Source: Oscillospiraceae bacterium (GTDB taxonomy: Bacteria; Bacillota; Clostridia; Oscillospirales; Oscillospiraceae). Taken from it: DNA of 64,000 nt. Shown here piece by piece: positions 32,436 to 40,173 of this stretch; within the stretch, counting starts at the first letter, position 1; each line of letters opens with the position of its first letter. The DNA is taken from contig CADARY010000001.1 in NCBI GenBank assembly GCA_902790375.1, positions 1 through 64,000 on the forward strand. The letters run 5' to 3'. A program made the translations under genes and the position numbers. Under the pieces are notes generated by a model. The model made no database searches. It saw only the letters and a list, made by a program, of their open reading frames with translations, and was not told the origin of the DNA.

Positions 32436-33976
32436 TGAATCCTCCTCGCTCCGGTGGCGCTCTCCCCTCTTCCAAACGCATATCCGGTGGTTTGGGTGCC
32501 TCCGTAGTTTTCGTTTCCGCCTCGGGTGCCGCCGCCATAGCCGTTGCTCCCCTCATAGTTGGTGCCGGATGAACCGCCCGCCACGCCCAGGATGCTTCCC
32601 TTTCTCCCTGAGTAGCTGCTCAACTGTCCGTTGCCCGCAAGGGCTGTGTAAACCGCTGTTGCACCGCCGCCTCCTCCAGAACCTTCCCTATATGCGCTTG
32701 TAAAGCTGCCCTCCTCAAGCGCGGCGTCGGTATAGCCGTTGCCGCCGCCGTTCCAGCCGCCGGGATTCACGTTTGCTCCGCTCATGTTCGTAAATGCATT
32801 ATTCGCTCCGTGTCCTCCGACTGCGAAGTAGATGGTCTGACCCTTGGTCAGGACGACGTTGATGACCGTATACCCGCCCCGGCCGCTTCCATTCGCCACA
32901 CCGTTTCTGCAGCTGGAGCCGCCCCGGGCGCCCCACAGCTGGATCTGGTATGTGCCGTCAACAGGCGCGGTGAAGCTCTGGACGCTCCCGTCGGTGCCAT
33001 CGCTACCGTTATAGGGGAATTCTGTCGGCATATACACCGCATACAGATCCACATTCGCCCGAGGCATCTTGAAGCTGCTGCCGGCCTTATAATCCACCAG
33101 GCTGGCCTGGCTGTCCGTGCTCCAGCCGGCGAACTGATAATCCGTCTTCTGAAGAGCCGCGTTCCTTATGGTGACGCTCTCTCCGGCAGCATGGGTCTCC
33201 GCTGCCGGCGGACTCCCGGTGCCGCCGTTTGCGTGGTATGTTACCGTATAGGCGACAGGCGTCCAGACCGCATAGAAGTCCGCGTCCCGGTCATCTGTGA
33301 AGATATCATCCGCCGTGTAGGTCGCCGTTTCGGCTGTGCTGGACTCATTCCAGCCGAGGAAGCGGTAATCCTGACATACAGGGATATCCGAGATAATGGC
33401 CGCTGCTACGCCATGCTGTTTGGTCGTCGTTTTCAAGATTGTGCCGTCCGTAAACTGTGTGTCCTTCCCCGACGGCGGATTCACATGGAATCGAAGGGTA
33501 TAGCTCGTCGGCGGCTCAGGGTCCCACGCGGCATACAGAACGATGGACTGGTCCTGCGTATAGAGCGCCCCCGGGAGGTAGTCCAAGTCCTTGTTGTCTG
33601 CCCGCTCCTTGCTTATCGCCCAGCCGAGAAAAGCCCAGGCGCTCCTGATCGGGATCTCAGTTGAGAAGTTCAGGTCTACTCCTCCCTGCTTGATCTGGAG
33701 AGCCGGCGCATTCGTCCCGCCATTAGCGTCATAGGTCACGGTATACTGATCCGGTTGGACAGACGGGATCGGGATTAAGCTCGGGTTCGGTGACGGCGGG
33801 ATGTCCGCCACCTTCCCCTCGCTGTTGAGGTAGGCGTTTCCCAGTCTGTCCTCAAAGTTCGGGATCGCGCCCAGAAGCAGGATAACGAAGACTGCCAAGA
33901 TAATGGCGTATTCCGTCAGGCTCTGCCCGACCCGGTTATCTCGGAAGGTTTTCAGTTTGATCTTGATTTGTCTCAA
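32432..33976 (-). CDS. Flp-type prepilin fused to Flg_new repeats and a glycine-rich domain
   Basis: About 514 residues from the TTG at 33976 (AGGAGGG upstream). The N-terminus has a Flp prepilin site, VG then QSLTEYAIILAVFVILLLG, with Glu+5 and Tyr+6 after the glycine. Three Flg_new/InlB B-like repeats follow (YTVTYDANGG, YRFLGW, YTVTYHANGG and DLYAVY patterns; residues about 80-315), then a glycine-rich domain starting SFTAPVDGTYQIQLWGARGG. It stops at GESATGARRIQ, before the final strands. It would be processed by a TadV-type peptidase and exposed at the surface. Confidence 0.75.
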   Translation of the reverse strand: MRQIKIKLKTFRDNRVGQSLTEYAIILAVFVILLLGAIPNFEDRLGNAYLNSEGKVADIPPSPNPSLIPIPSVQPDQYTVTYDANGGTNAPALQIKQGGVDLNFSTEIPIRSAWAFLGWAISKERADNKDLDYLPGALYTQDQSIVLYAAWDPEPPTSYTLRFHVNPPSGKDTQFTDGTILKTTTKQHGVAAAIISDIPVCQDYRFLGWNESSTAETATYTADDIFTDDRDADFYAVWTPVAYTVTYHANGGTGSPPAAETHAAGESVTIRNAALQKTDYQFAGWSTDSQASLVDYKAGSSFKMPRANVDLYAVYMPTEFPYNGSDGTDGSVQSFTAPVDGTYQIQLWGARGGSSCRNGVANGSGRGGYTVINVVLTKGQTIYFAVGGHGANNAFTNMSGANVNPGGWNGGGNGYTDAALEEGSFTSAYREGSGGGGGATAVYTALAGNGQLSSYSGRKGSILGVAGGSSGTNYEGSNGYGGGTRGGNENYGGTQTTGYAFGRGESATGARRIQ

Positions 33977-33989
33977 AGAAGCCCTCCTT

Positions 33990-34328
33990 TCAGAAAAGCT
34001 CGACCCAGTCCCCGTCGTGCAGCCCCCAGTCTCCGGCTCGGCCCGCCGGAAGCTCCACCACGCACCAGGCGCCCTTCTCACCGGCACACAGGGTCCATGG
34101 CGGGACGTTTTCCTCGATACGGATAATCTGTCTGCTCCCGCTCAGGAACAGAACATCCATGGGATAGGGCATAAAGCAGGTGTGGATCTCTGAGCATGGC
34201 AGGAGGATCAGGGCGTCGAAGTATCGGAAATCCCTGCCCAGCAGTCCTCTCAGGCGGAGGGCAAAGGTATCCGCGACCGCGATCCGCCCCCGCTCTATGT
34301 CGTTAATTTTGAATCGTTTGATCTTCAT
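33990..34328 (-). CDS. DUF192 family protein
   Basis: A 112-residue DUF192 protein: ADTFALRLRGLLGR, ALILLPCSEIHTCFMPYPMDVLFL and VVELPAGRAGDWGLHDGD match the family. DUF192 genes often sit in Flp/Tad pilus loci in Gram-positive bacteria; function unknown. The ATG overlaps the TadC stop by four bases, and the prepilin fusion follows 13 bases later. Confidence 0.88.
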   Translation of the reverse strand: MKIKRFKINDIERGRIAVADTFALRLRGLLGRDFRYFDALILLPCSEIHTCFMPYPMDVLFLSGSRQIIRIEENVPPWTLCAGEKGAWCVVELPAGRAGDWGLHDGDWVELF

Positions 34329-35278
34329 AGGTATTTTTCAATGTTGATAATGGCCGGACCCAGCAGCACCAGCAGCATGGTCGGGAACACGAAGAAGACC
34401 AGCGGGAAAAGCATTTTGACCGGAGCCTTCTGTACCAGGGTCTCCGCGCGTCGGCGTCTTGCCACGCGCAGAGCTTCCGCCTGGGCTTTGAGGACGTTTA
34501 CGATGGAGATGCCCATTGTGTCTGCCTGTACCATGTTGTTTGAAAAGAGCGACATCTCATCCACATCACAGCGAGCTGCGAGGGACAGATACGCGTCACG
34601 CCGGCTCATACCATAGTTTATATCTTCAATCGTCCGCACCAGCTCCTGCATGGCCGGCGATTTGTTCTCCTTCCATATATTCAATATCACGGAATCATAG
34701 CCGAGGCCCGCTTCCACACTGATCGCGATCAGATCGATGGTGTCCGTAAGCGAGGACACGATCGCCGTTCTTCTATGATTCGCGCTCATTCGCAGGATGG
34801 CCTTCGGCAGCAGCGTTCCAGCCAGGAACATCCCCACGGCGAACGCCGGCACCAGATACATGGGGAAGTCTGAGGGTATCAGGAGGAAACTGAGGACGAG
34901 GCAGGGGCCTCCGAGCAGAGCGCCAAAGACCGCCCGCAAAACCGTGAATGTGAACATCGAGATATTGACATTGGCCACGGCAAAGAGCTTTTTGATCTCC
35001 CGGTCATTTTTGGTGAGCGGTTTTTTGCGGTTATAGGGGCTCAGGAAGTCATTGATTGATTCCGCCACGCGCGTGGAGAGCGGTTTGGACTCTATGCCCG
35101 CGTCTTTCTTGAACAGCTGGGTCCATTTCCGCTGCTTTGGCGGTCTGCGCACTCCCCTCTTGATTTCGTCCATTCTCCTGCTGGCGTCCTCGTCCGCGCG
35201 GCTCATCGGCTTCAGCAGCAGGACCACAGCGATAAAGACCAGGACGACGATAATGATGATCTGGGTAACTGCGCTCAT
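34325..35278 (-). CDS. tadC: TadC-like pilus assembly membrane protein
   Basis: A 317-residue type II secretion F-domain protein, with an N-terminal helix (QIIIIVVLVFIAVVLLL), two central helices (FTVLRAVFGALLG onward), a cytoplasmic T2SF domain (LTDTIDLIAISVEAGLGYDSVI, SRRDAYLSLAARCD, LVQADTMG pattern) and a C-terminal helix. TadB and TadC form the inner-membrane platform for Flp pilus assembly. It follows a TadB fragment by 14 bases; the TadA ATPase is absent here. Confidence 0.9.
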   Translation of the reverse strand: MSAVTQIIIIVVLVFIAVVLLLKPMSRADEDASRRMDEIKRGVRRPPKQRKWTQLFKKDAGIESKPLSTRVAESINDFLSPYNRKKPLTKNDREIKKLFAVANVNISMFTFTVLRAVFGALLGGPCLVLSFLLIPSDFPMYLVPAFAVGMFLAGTLLPKAILRMSANHRRTAIVSSLTDTIDLIAISVEAGLGYDSVILNIWKENKSPAMQELVRTIEDINYGMSRRDAYLSLAARCDVDEMSLFSNNMVQADTMGISIVNVLKAQAEALRVARRRRAETLVQKAPVKMLFPLVFFVFPTMLLVLLGPAIINIEKYL

Positions 35279-35292
35279 GCTCTTTTCCCTCC

Positions 35293-35724
35293 TCAGTATT
35301 TCACATTGAGTATTTTCCGGATCACGAGAAAGCCCAGGAGCTCCCAGCCTGCCGCGAAAGCGAGCATTAATCTTCCATTTCGCTCGTTCAGGAACAAGCT
35401 AACATATTCCGGATTCAGAAAGCTCAGCGCAATGAGCAGGAAGATGGGCAAAACCGCGAGCAAGATGCCGGTGAGCTTCCCGCTCGCCGTCTTTGCCTGG
35501 ATATCCGCCTCCAGATCGTGCTTCTCCCTCAGTGATCTGGAGATGTTCTGCAGTATCTCGATCATGTTTCCGCCCACATTGGTCTGGACGCTCACGGCCA
35601 CCTCCAGCAGCTCAATGTCCTTCGACGCGGTGCGCTTGGCCACGTTCTTCAGGGCCGTGCTTAGCGGCACGCCATATTGGGTCTCACTGAAGGCCATCAA
35701 AAACTCCTCCATTTCTTTATACAA
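35293..35724 (-). pseudogene. tadB: TadB C-terminal fragment
   Basis: 143 codons matching only the C-terminal half of TadB (YGVPLSTALKNVAKRT, VSVQTNVGGNMIEILQNIS, then two membrane helices and an ending NVKY). Full TadB is about 300 residues with further N-terminal helices. Homology begins right at the 5' end of the frame, near 35700, where the sequence becomes AT-rich and non-coding. A Met at 35724 could still start translation, but without the N-terminal half and TadA the secretion platform is unlikely to work. Confidence 0.75.
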
Positions 35725-35729
35725 ACAGA

Positions 35730-35760
35730 AAAGCCCACCACGACGTGATGAGCTTTCAAT
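35730..35760. terminator. imperfect hairpin at the broken tadB edge
   Basis: AAGCCCACCACG pairs with CGTGATGAGCTT (two G-U or mismatch positions) with T/A-rich flanks. It may be a terminator brought in with the rearranged sequence. Confidence 0.4.
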
Positions 35761-35847
35761 CTTCTATATGCTATTTTTAGCTTACTTTTCCGGATTAAAA
35801 CTGTCAACATTTTCATCTGACAGTGCTTTTCTTTGTTAAATTGAGAC

Positions 35848-36045
35848 TTAAGCAATCATGTTTCCATCAATTGAGGCTGTTGAATCCATGTTGATTCCTC
35901 TCAGAACCGCGTATATGCGTCTACTGTTTTCTAAATTGATGTTATAGTTTCTCGTTTGCACCAATAACAGCATTTCTCCGAAGAGCATCCTATAAAAGAT
36001 TACATCTACACCGTACCCTTGAAGACGTCCAAAGGATGAACTCCT
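35848..36045 (-). pseudogene. C-terminal remnant of an unrecognised gene
   Basis: An open frame of 65 codons that reads as protein (FGRLQGYGVDVIFYRMLFGE, then TRNYNINLENSRRIYAVLRG) and ends at TAA 35848. It opens just after a TAG, next to the 5' edge of the flavoprotein remnant on the other strand. No ribosome site precedes its first ATG at 35988. I do not recognise the family. It looks like the tail of a gene cut at a rearrangement point. Confidence 0.4.
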
Positions 36046-36739
36046 CTATTGTCGGTTCTTTTCCGACAAATCGAAAATCTTCCCATTCCTCAAGGTCAAT
36101 CTCAAGGGCGAGCGCTTCATGAACGAGTACCAGCCCTATGACTACGTCCTGCATCAGGCGGCCATGCAGCCCTCGCACACTTACGCCACCGTCTGGGACA
36201 GCACCTTTGAGAGCGATATCGAGCGCTTTGCCACCCACGGCTGCTCCCGTCTCTTCCCCCACGAAAATGGCACCCAGTCCGTCTTCCCGATAGAGACCAT
36301 CATCGGTATGAACGCCGGTCTTGAGGCGGAGGGCTACATTGTCCGCGCCGACAGCATCGAGGAGCTGGCCGAGAAGCTGAATCTGCCGGTAGAGACCTTC
36401 GTCAAGACGGTTGAACGCTACAACGAGCTGGCCGTCAAGGGCGAGGACGAGGTTTTCGGCAAGGAGGCCTACCGTCTCTCCACCATGGACGCTCCCCCCT
36501 ACTTCGGCACGCGCCAGTGCGGCGGTTACTTCATCTGCACCATGGACGGCATCCAGATCGACGACAACATGCACGCCGTTCGCGCCGACGGCACCGCCAT
36601 CGAGGGCCTCTATGTCGTGGGCGACTGCTCCGGCAACTATTTCGCAAACAGCTATCCCAACCTGATGGGCGGAGCCGCCGCCGGCCGGAGCACCACCTTT
36701 GGCCGCGTCGCGGGCAAGAACGCTGCAAAAGGGATCTGA
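36041..36739 (+). pseudogene. C-terminal fragment of a fumarate-reductase-like FAD protein
   Basis: The frame (first Met at 36119) encodes the C-terminal third of a fumarate-reductase/succinate-dehydrogenase-type flavoprotein: PFLKVNLKGERFMNE, then MDGIQIDDNMHAVRADG, GLYVVGDCSGNYFANSYPNL and GGAAAGRS, the terminal FAD-binding segment. The N-terminal FAD domain and most of the substrate domain are missing. There is no promoter or ribosome site. The codon use is GC-rich and unlike the AT-rich sequence just before it, which marks a junction near 36,040. Confidence 0.8.
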
Positions 36740-36762
36740 TGATTTCTAAAGCGTAATATATA

Positions 36763-36801
36763 ATGGAGCTGCAGCTTTTCTATCATTGGCTGCAGCTCCA
36801 T
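36763..36801 (+). terminator. hairpin after the flavoprotein remnant
   Basis: Perfect 13-base arms ATGGAGCTGCAGC and complement (36763-36775 and 36789-36801). It shares its GGAGCT core with the hairpin at 4630-4676. Confidence 0.65.
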
Positions 36802-37087
36802 ATTAACTGTTAGTCCATTGTATATCCGGTTATCGAGCTCTCTTTTCACAAGAAAAAACGGTCGTAAATTGGTCGTAAGTTTCAATTGACACGATCTCAA
36901 AGCATTGATTTAACAGCATTTTCACTCTCAAACATTCAGTTTTGCCGAATATTTGAATGTTCATCTCATATAACCCCGTAAGTGTCGGTATTCTCCGGTA
37001 TTTCGCACGCCGGTGCTCTTCTGTAAAAGAGCGCCCGGTCAAATCAAGTATATGCAATCAGGCTCTCGCTGTCAAATATTTCTTTAT
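36802..37087. other. AT-rich intergenic region
   Basis: No convincing gene. The imperfect direct repeat GGTCGTAAATTGGTCGTAAG at about 36860-36879 and the short minus-strand frame around 36830-37057 recall the end of a recombinase gene, but nothing can be assigned. The MITE copy 3 follows. Confidence 0.35.
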
Positions 37088-37246
37088 GGCAACACCGCGC
37101 AATACGACTGCGGCATCTTCCGGAAAAATCGCGCTTTGATTTTGTCACTTTTTCTTGCAATACACAAAGTATTTCTGCAAAAAACTGCCTTCATCAGAAC
37201 GTGATTTTTCTCGGAATCTGCTCTTGCCGCATTATGCGGTATTGCC
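37088..37246. mobile_element. MITE-like element, copy 3
   Basis: About 159 bases, related to but more diverged than copies 1 and 2. Ends GGCAACACCGCGCAATA and ATTATGCGGTATTGCC, flanked by TTAT and CTTAT. The inner segment TTTGTCACTTTTTCTTGCAA is conserved in copy 2. It lies just upstream of the glnA promoter. Confidence 0.75.
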
Positions 37247-37272
37247 TTATGCAATTTTTTCACCGATTTGCA

Positions 37273-37302
37273 TTGACAAAGGAATCTCTTGGGTGTTATC
37301 TT
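37273..37302 (+). promoter_or_regulatory. probable promoter of the glutamine synthetase gene
   Basis: TTGACA (37273-37278) and TATCTT (37297-37302) are 18 bases apart, about 40 bases before the start codon. Confidence 0.5.
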
Positions 37303-37340
37303 TTAGCATATTGAACGAATCGGAAAAGGGGTAATCAACG

Positions 37341-38552
37341 ATGGACTTTACCGAACAGGAAGTACGCCAATATGTGGAGCAGGAGGATGTGCGCTTCATC
37401 CGCCTGGCCTTCTGCGATGTATTCGGGAAGCAAAAAAACATTGCCATCCTGCCGACGGAGCTGGAGCGCGCCTTTCGGCACGGCATCGCCATCGACGCGT
37501 CCGCCATTGCGGGCTTCGGGGGCGAGGTGCGCTCCGATCTCTTCCTGCACCCCGATCCCGCCACGCTCGCCTCCCTGCCCTGGCGGGGCGAAAACGGTCA
37601 GGTAGTGCGCATGTTCTGCGGTGTTGCCCACCCGGACGGGACGACCCTGGAGACGGATTCCCGCGCCCTTCTCATGCGGGCTGTGGAGCGCGCAGCGAAA
37701 AGCGGGATCTCCTTTGCCTTCGGCACGGAAATGGAGTTTTATCTCTTCAAGACCGACGAGGACGGCGAGGCAACCAGAATCCCCTTTGACCGGGCGGGCT
37801 ACATGGACATTGCCCCCATGGACAAGGGCGAGAATGTGCGGCGTGAAATCTGCCTGACCCTCAGCCAGATGGGCATCCAGCCGGAGTGCTCCCACCACGA
37901 GGAGGGACCGGGGCAGAACGAGATCGACTTTCGCTACTCCGATCCGCTGACCGCCGCCGACAACGCCCTGACCTTCCGCGCTGTGGTGGAGGCGATCGTT
38001 GCGCGAAACGGCCTGGCTGCGGACTTCTCCCCCAAGCCGCTCCCGGATCAGGCGGGAAACGGCATGCACATCAACATCTCGGTGGAAAGCCGTGACGGAC
38101 GAGACCTGCTCGGGCAGGTGATTGCCGGCATCATGGCGCACATCCGGGAAATCACCGCCTTTCTCAACCCGACGGAGAACTCCTATCTCCGCCTCGGCAG
38201 TCGGAAAGCGCCGGGCTATATTTCCTGGTCGAGTGAAAATCGCTCCCAGCTCATCCGCATCCCCGCAGCCCCGGGGCTTAACAAGCGCGCCGAGCTGCGC
38301 TCCGCCGATCCCGGCGTGAACCCCTACCTGGCCTTTTCCCTTCTGATCCACGCGGGGCTTGACGGCATTGAGGCGGGTCTGCCCCTGCCGCCGAGCGCCG
38401 ATCTCAACCTCTTTACGGCGTCGGAGGAAATCCTGCGCGGCTTTGAACGCCTGCCGACTACGCTTCACGAGGCAAACGCGCTTGCCCTTGAGAGCGTCTT
38501 TGTCCGTCGTCATGTCCCCGAAGCGATCATCGCCGCATACTGCGAAAGATAA
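37341..38552 (+). CDS. glnA: type I glutamine synthetase family protein
   Basis: A 403-residue GSI-type protein. The beta-grasp N-terminus (VRFIRLAFCDVFGKQKNIAI) and catalytic domain motifs are present: GTEMEFYLF, QNEIDFRYSDPLTAADN, GNGMHINISVES, and NRSQLIRIPA with RAELRSADPGVNPYLAFSLL. It is about 40 residues shorter than typical GSI and lacks the adenylylation-loop region, as in many Firmicutes. AAGGGG precedes the ATG. The ANTAR regulator downstream is a frequent partner, which points to nitrogen-linked control. Confidence 0.88.
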   Translation: MDFTEQEVRQYVEQEDVRFIRLAFCDVFGKQKNIAILPTELERAFRHGIAIDASAIAGFGGEVRSDLFLHPDPATLASLPWRGENGQVVRMFCGVAHPDGTTLETDSRALLMRAVERAAKSGISFAFGTEMEFYLFKTDEDGEATRIPFDRAGYMDIAPMDKGENVRREICLTLSQMGIQPECSHHEEGPGQNEIDFRYSDPLTAADNALTFRAVVEAIVARNGLAADFSPKPLPDQAGNGMHINISVESRDGRDLLGQVIAGIMAHIREITAFLNPTENSYLRLGSRKAPGYISWSSENRSQLIRIPAAPGLNKRAELRSADPGVNPYLAFSLLIHAGLDGIEAGLPLPPSADLNLFTASEEILRGFERLPTTLHEANALALESVFVRRHVPEAIIAAYCER

Positions 38553-38568
38553 GATGCTGATTCAAACT

Positions 38569-38709
38569 GTGTTTACCGTAGCTTCGCCACGGTAAACACA
38601 CCTTAAGGCGAGCCATGCGAGCCCTCGCGCCGACCAACCGAAGCGTCCCCCGCAAGCGGAGGGCGATAAGCGCGAGTATCTCAACTGCGAAACCTTGTTT
38701 CGCAGTTGA
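38569..38709 (+). promoter_or_regulatory. hairpins in the glnA-ANTAR leader
   Basis: Two perfect hairpins lie between the genes: GTGTTTACCGT/ACGGTAAACAC (38569-38579 and 38589-38599) and TCAACTGCGAAA/TTTCGCAGTTGA (38681-38692 and 38698-38709), the latter just before the ribosome site. Neither has a T run. They could be attenuator or ANTAR-binding elements, although classic ANTAR targets have six-base loops. Confidence 0.5.
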
Positions 38710-38729
38710 ATTGAAAGGAGGGAATGCGC

Positions 38730-39314
38730 GTGATCTTTCAGGAACGGACCTATTCCGTTTTGATCGTTTCCGCGTCCGAAAAACTGGATACTCAGCTGCG
38801 CAGCCTCCTTCCCGCAGCGGAATATTACCCGGTTCAGAGCGCAGGGAGCGTCGGAGAAGCGCGGCGTCTGCTGCTGGGTTCCAGCTTTGACCTGGTGCTT
38901 ATCCACACCCCGCTGAAGGACGACTTCGGCACACAGCTCGCCATCGACGTCTGTGTCGAAAGCGCGGCGGGGGCATTGCTCTTTGTCAAGTCCGAGCTCT
39001 ACGAAAGCATCAACGCCCGCGTAATGGAGTACGGCGTGGTGACGCTCTCGATGCCCAGCGCCAGCGCCCTTGTAAGCCAGAGCCTGCGCATGCTCTGCGC
39101 CCAGCGGGAAAGGCTGCGGCGCATGGAACAGAAGCAGCAGAGCGTGGAGGAAAAGATTGAAGAGATCCGCCTTGTGAACCGGGCCAAATGGCTTTTGATC
39201 GAGTGTCTGAGCATGACGGAGGCTGACGCCCAGCGATACATAGAACGGCAGAGCATGGATCAGCGCATCACCAAGCGCCGGGCTGCGGAGAACATCATCA
39301 AAACATATTCTTGA
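38730..39314 (+). CDS. ANTAR-domain response regulator
   Basis: About 194 residues: a receiver-like N-terminal domain without an obvious phospho-Asp triad (YSVLIVSASEK, FDLVLIHTPLKDDFG), a coiled-coil linker (RERLRRMEQKQQSVEEKIEE) and a C-terminal ANTAR domain (RAKWLLIECLSMTEADAQRYI, MDQRITKRRAAENII). ANTAR proteins bind RNA hairpins and cause antitermination. The GTG at 38730 has AAAGGAGGG at proper spacing; the ATG at 38724 is too close. It probably senses nitrogen status with the adjacent synthetase. Confidence 0.88.
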   Translation: MIFQERTYSVLIVSASEKLDTQLRSLLPAAEYYPVQSAGSVGEARRLLLGSSFDLVLIHTPLKDDFGTQLAIDVCVESAAGALLFVKSELYESINARVMEYGVVTLSMPSASALVSQSLRMLCAQRERLRRMEQKQQSVEEKIEEIRLVNRAKWLLIECLSMTEADAQRYIERQSMDQRITKRRAAENIIKTYS

Positions 39315-39477
39315 AAAAGCTTTTCCCCGTCATCCTGCGCGTCGGCGAAGGAGCTTTCCTTTGTGTGTTCAGGCGGAAAAGTTTTTTTGCTCTGCTCGGA
39401 ACGACTATGAGAGAGACGACGCGCTTACCCTGGCGGATGAAGTGGAGGCTGCCCACATCGGCTTTGTATATACAGAA

Positions 39478-39500
39478 AGCGCCCCGCTTGGCGGGGCGCT
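39478..39500 (-). terminator. terminator of hsp20
   Basis: Perfect 10-base arms AGCGCCCCGC/GCGGGGCGCT with a three-base loop, followed on the minus strand by TTTCTGT. It ends 12 bases after the hsp20 stop. Confidence 0.8.
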
Positions 39501-39511
39501 GCGCATCAATA

Positions 39512-39958
39512 TTAACCCTGGATCTGAATGGTCTTACGCTCCGGAAGAGCCACCGGCTTTTCCTTCGGAAAGTCCAGCGTCAGGACGCCGTCCTCAAACC
39601 TGGCCCGGATATCCTCTTCCTTCACATTCTCGCCGATATAAAAGCTCCTCGTCATGGAACCTTCATACCGCTCCTGATGAACGATACGGCCTTTCTTGTC
39701 CTTGCCCTCTTCTTCCAGCCCTTTGGCTGCGCTGATGGTCAGGTAACCGTTCTGCAGCTGCAGTTCGATCTGATCCTTCTTGAAGCCCGGCAGGTCAATC
39801 TTCAGCTCATAGCCGTCATCATGTTCCTTCAGATCTGTCTTCATTACGCGCGCGGCATGCTTGCCGTACAGCCTGCGATCCAGGTCAGATCCAAAGTCTC
39901 TGAACGGAAAGCCCATCCAGTCATCAAACAAACTCTCTCCAAAAATACTCGGTAACAT
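39512..39958 (-). CDS. small heat-shock protein, Hsp20 family
   Basis: A 148-residue alpha-crystallin-domain chaperone: MKTDLKEHDDGYELKIDLPG opens the domain, followed by GYLTISAAK, SMTRSFYIGENV and ARFEDGVLTLDFPK, with the short C-terminal I-x-I (TIQIQG). It holds unfolded proteins during stress in the cytoplasm. GGAGG precedes the ATG. Its promoter overlaps a CIRCE operator at 40073-40099, so HrcA repression is expected. Confidence 0.95.
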   Translation of the reverse strand: MLPSIFGESLFDDWMGFPFRDFGSDLDRRLYGKHAARVMKTDLKEHDDGYELKIDLPGFKKDQIELQLQNGYLTISAAKGLEEEGKDKKGRIVHQERYEGSMTRSFYIGENVKEEDIRARFEDGVLTLDFPKEKPVALPERKTIQIQG

Positions 39959-40057
39959 AAGTCATGCCTCCTTCGAATACTGCAATCATTTTGTTTGCTA
40001 CCTGAGCAAGGGGGATGGAGGTCATTTATTCGATCTTCGTTCCTCTGTTCGATTATG

Positions 40058-40099
40058 ATTATATCACCATTTTTAGCACTGTCAAGCTGAGAGTGCTAA
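40058..40099 (-). promoter_or_regulatory. hsp20 promoter with CIRCE operator
   Basis: On the minus strand TTGACA (40085-40080) and TATAAT (40063-40058) are 16 bases apart. The CIRCE palindrome TTAGCACTG, nine bases, GAGTGCTAA (40073-40099) covers the -35 region and spacer; one base deviates from consensus. This is the HrcA binding site, so heat-shock control is direct. Confidence 0.92.
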
Positions 40100-40173
40100 T
40101 TTCCGCGTGAACAATTTGTGAACGATTTTCATCAGCTTTCCTTCGACGGCTGTGCCGCGATATACAGGCTTCT

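Noticed and set aside
36830..37057. Integrase remnant
   Set aside because: The fragment only vaguely recalls recombinase ends and lacks catalytic residues, so no call was made.
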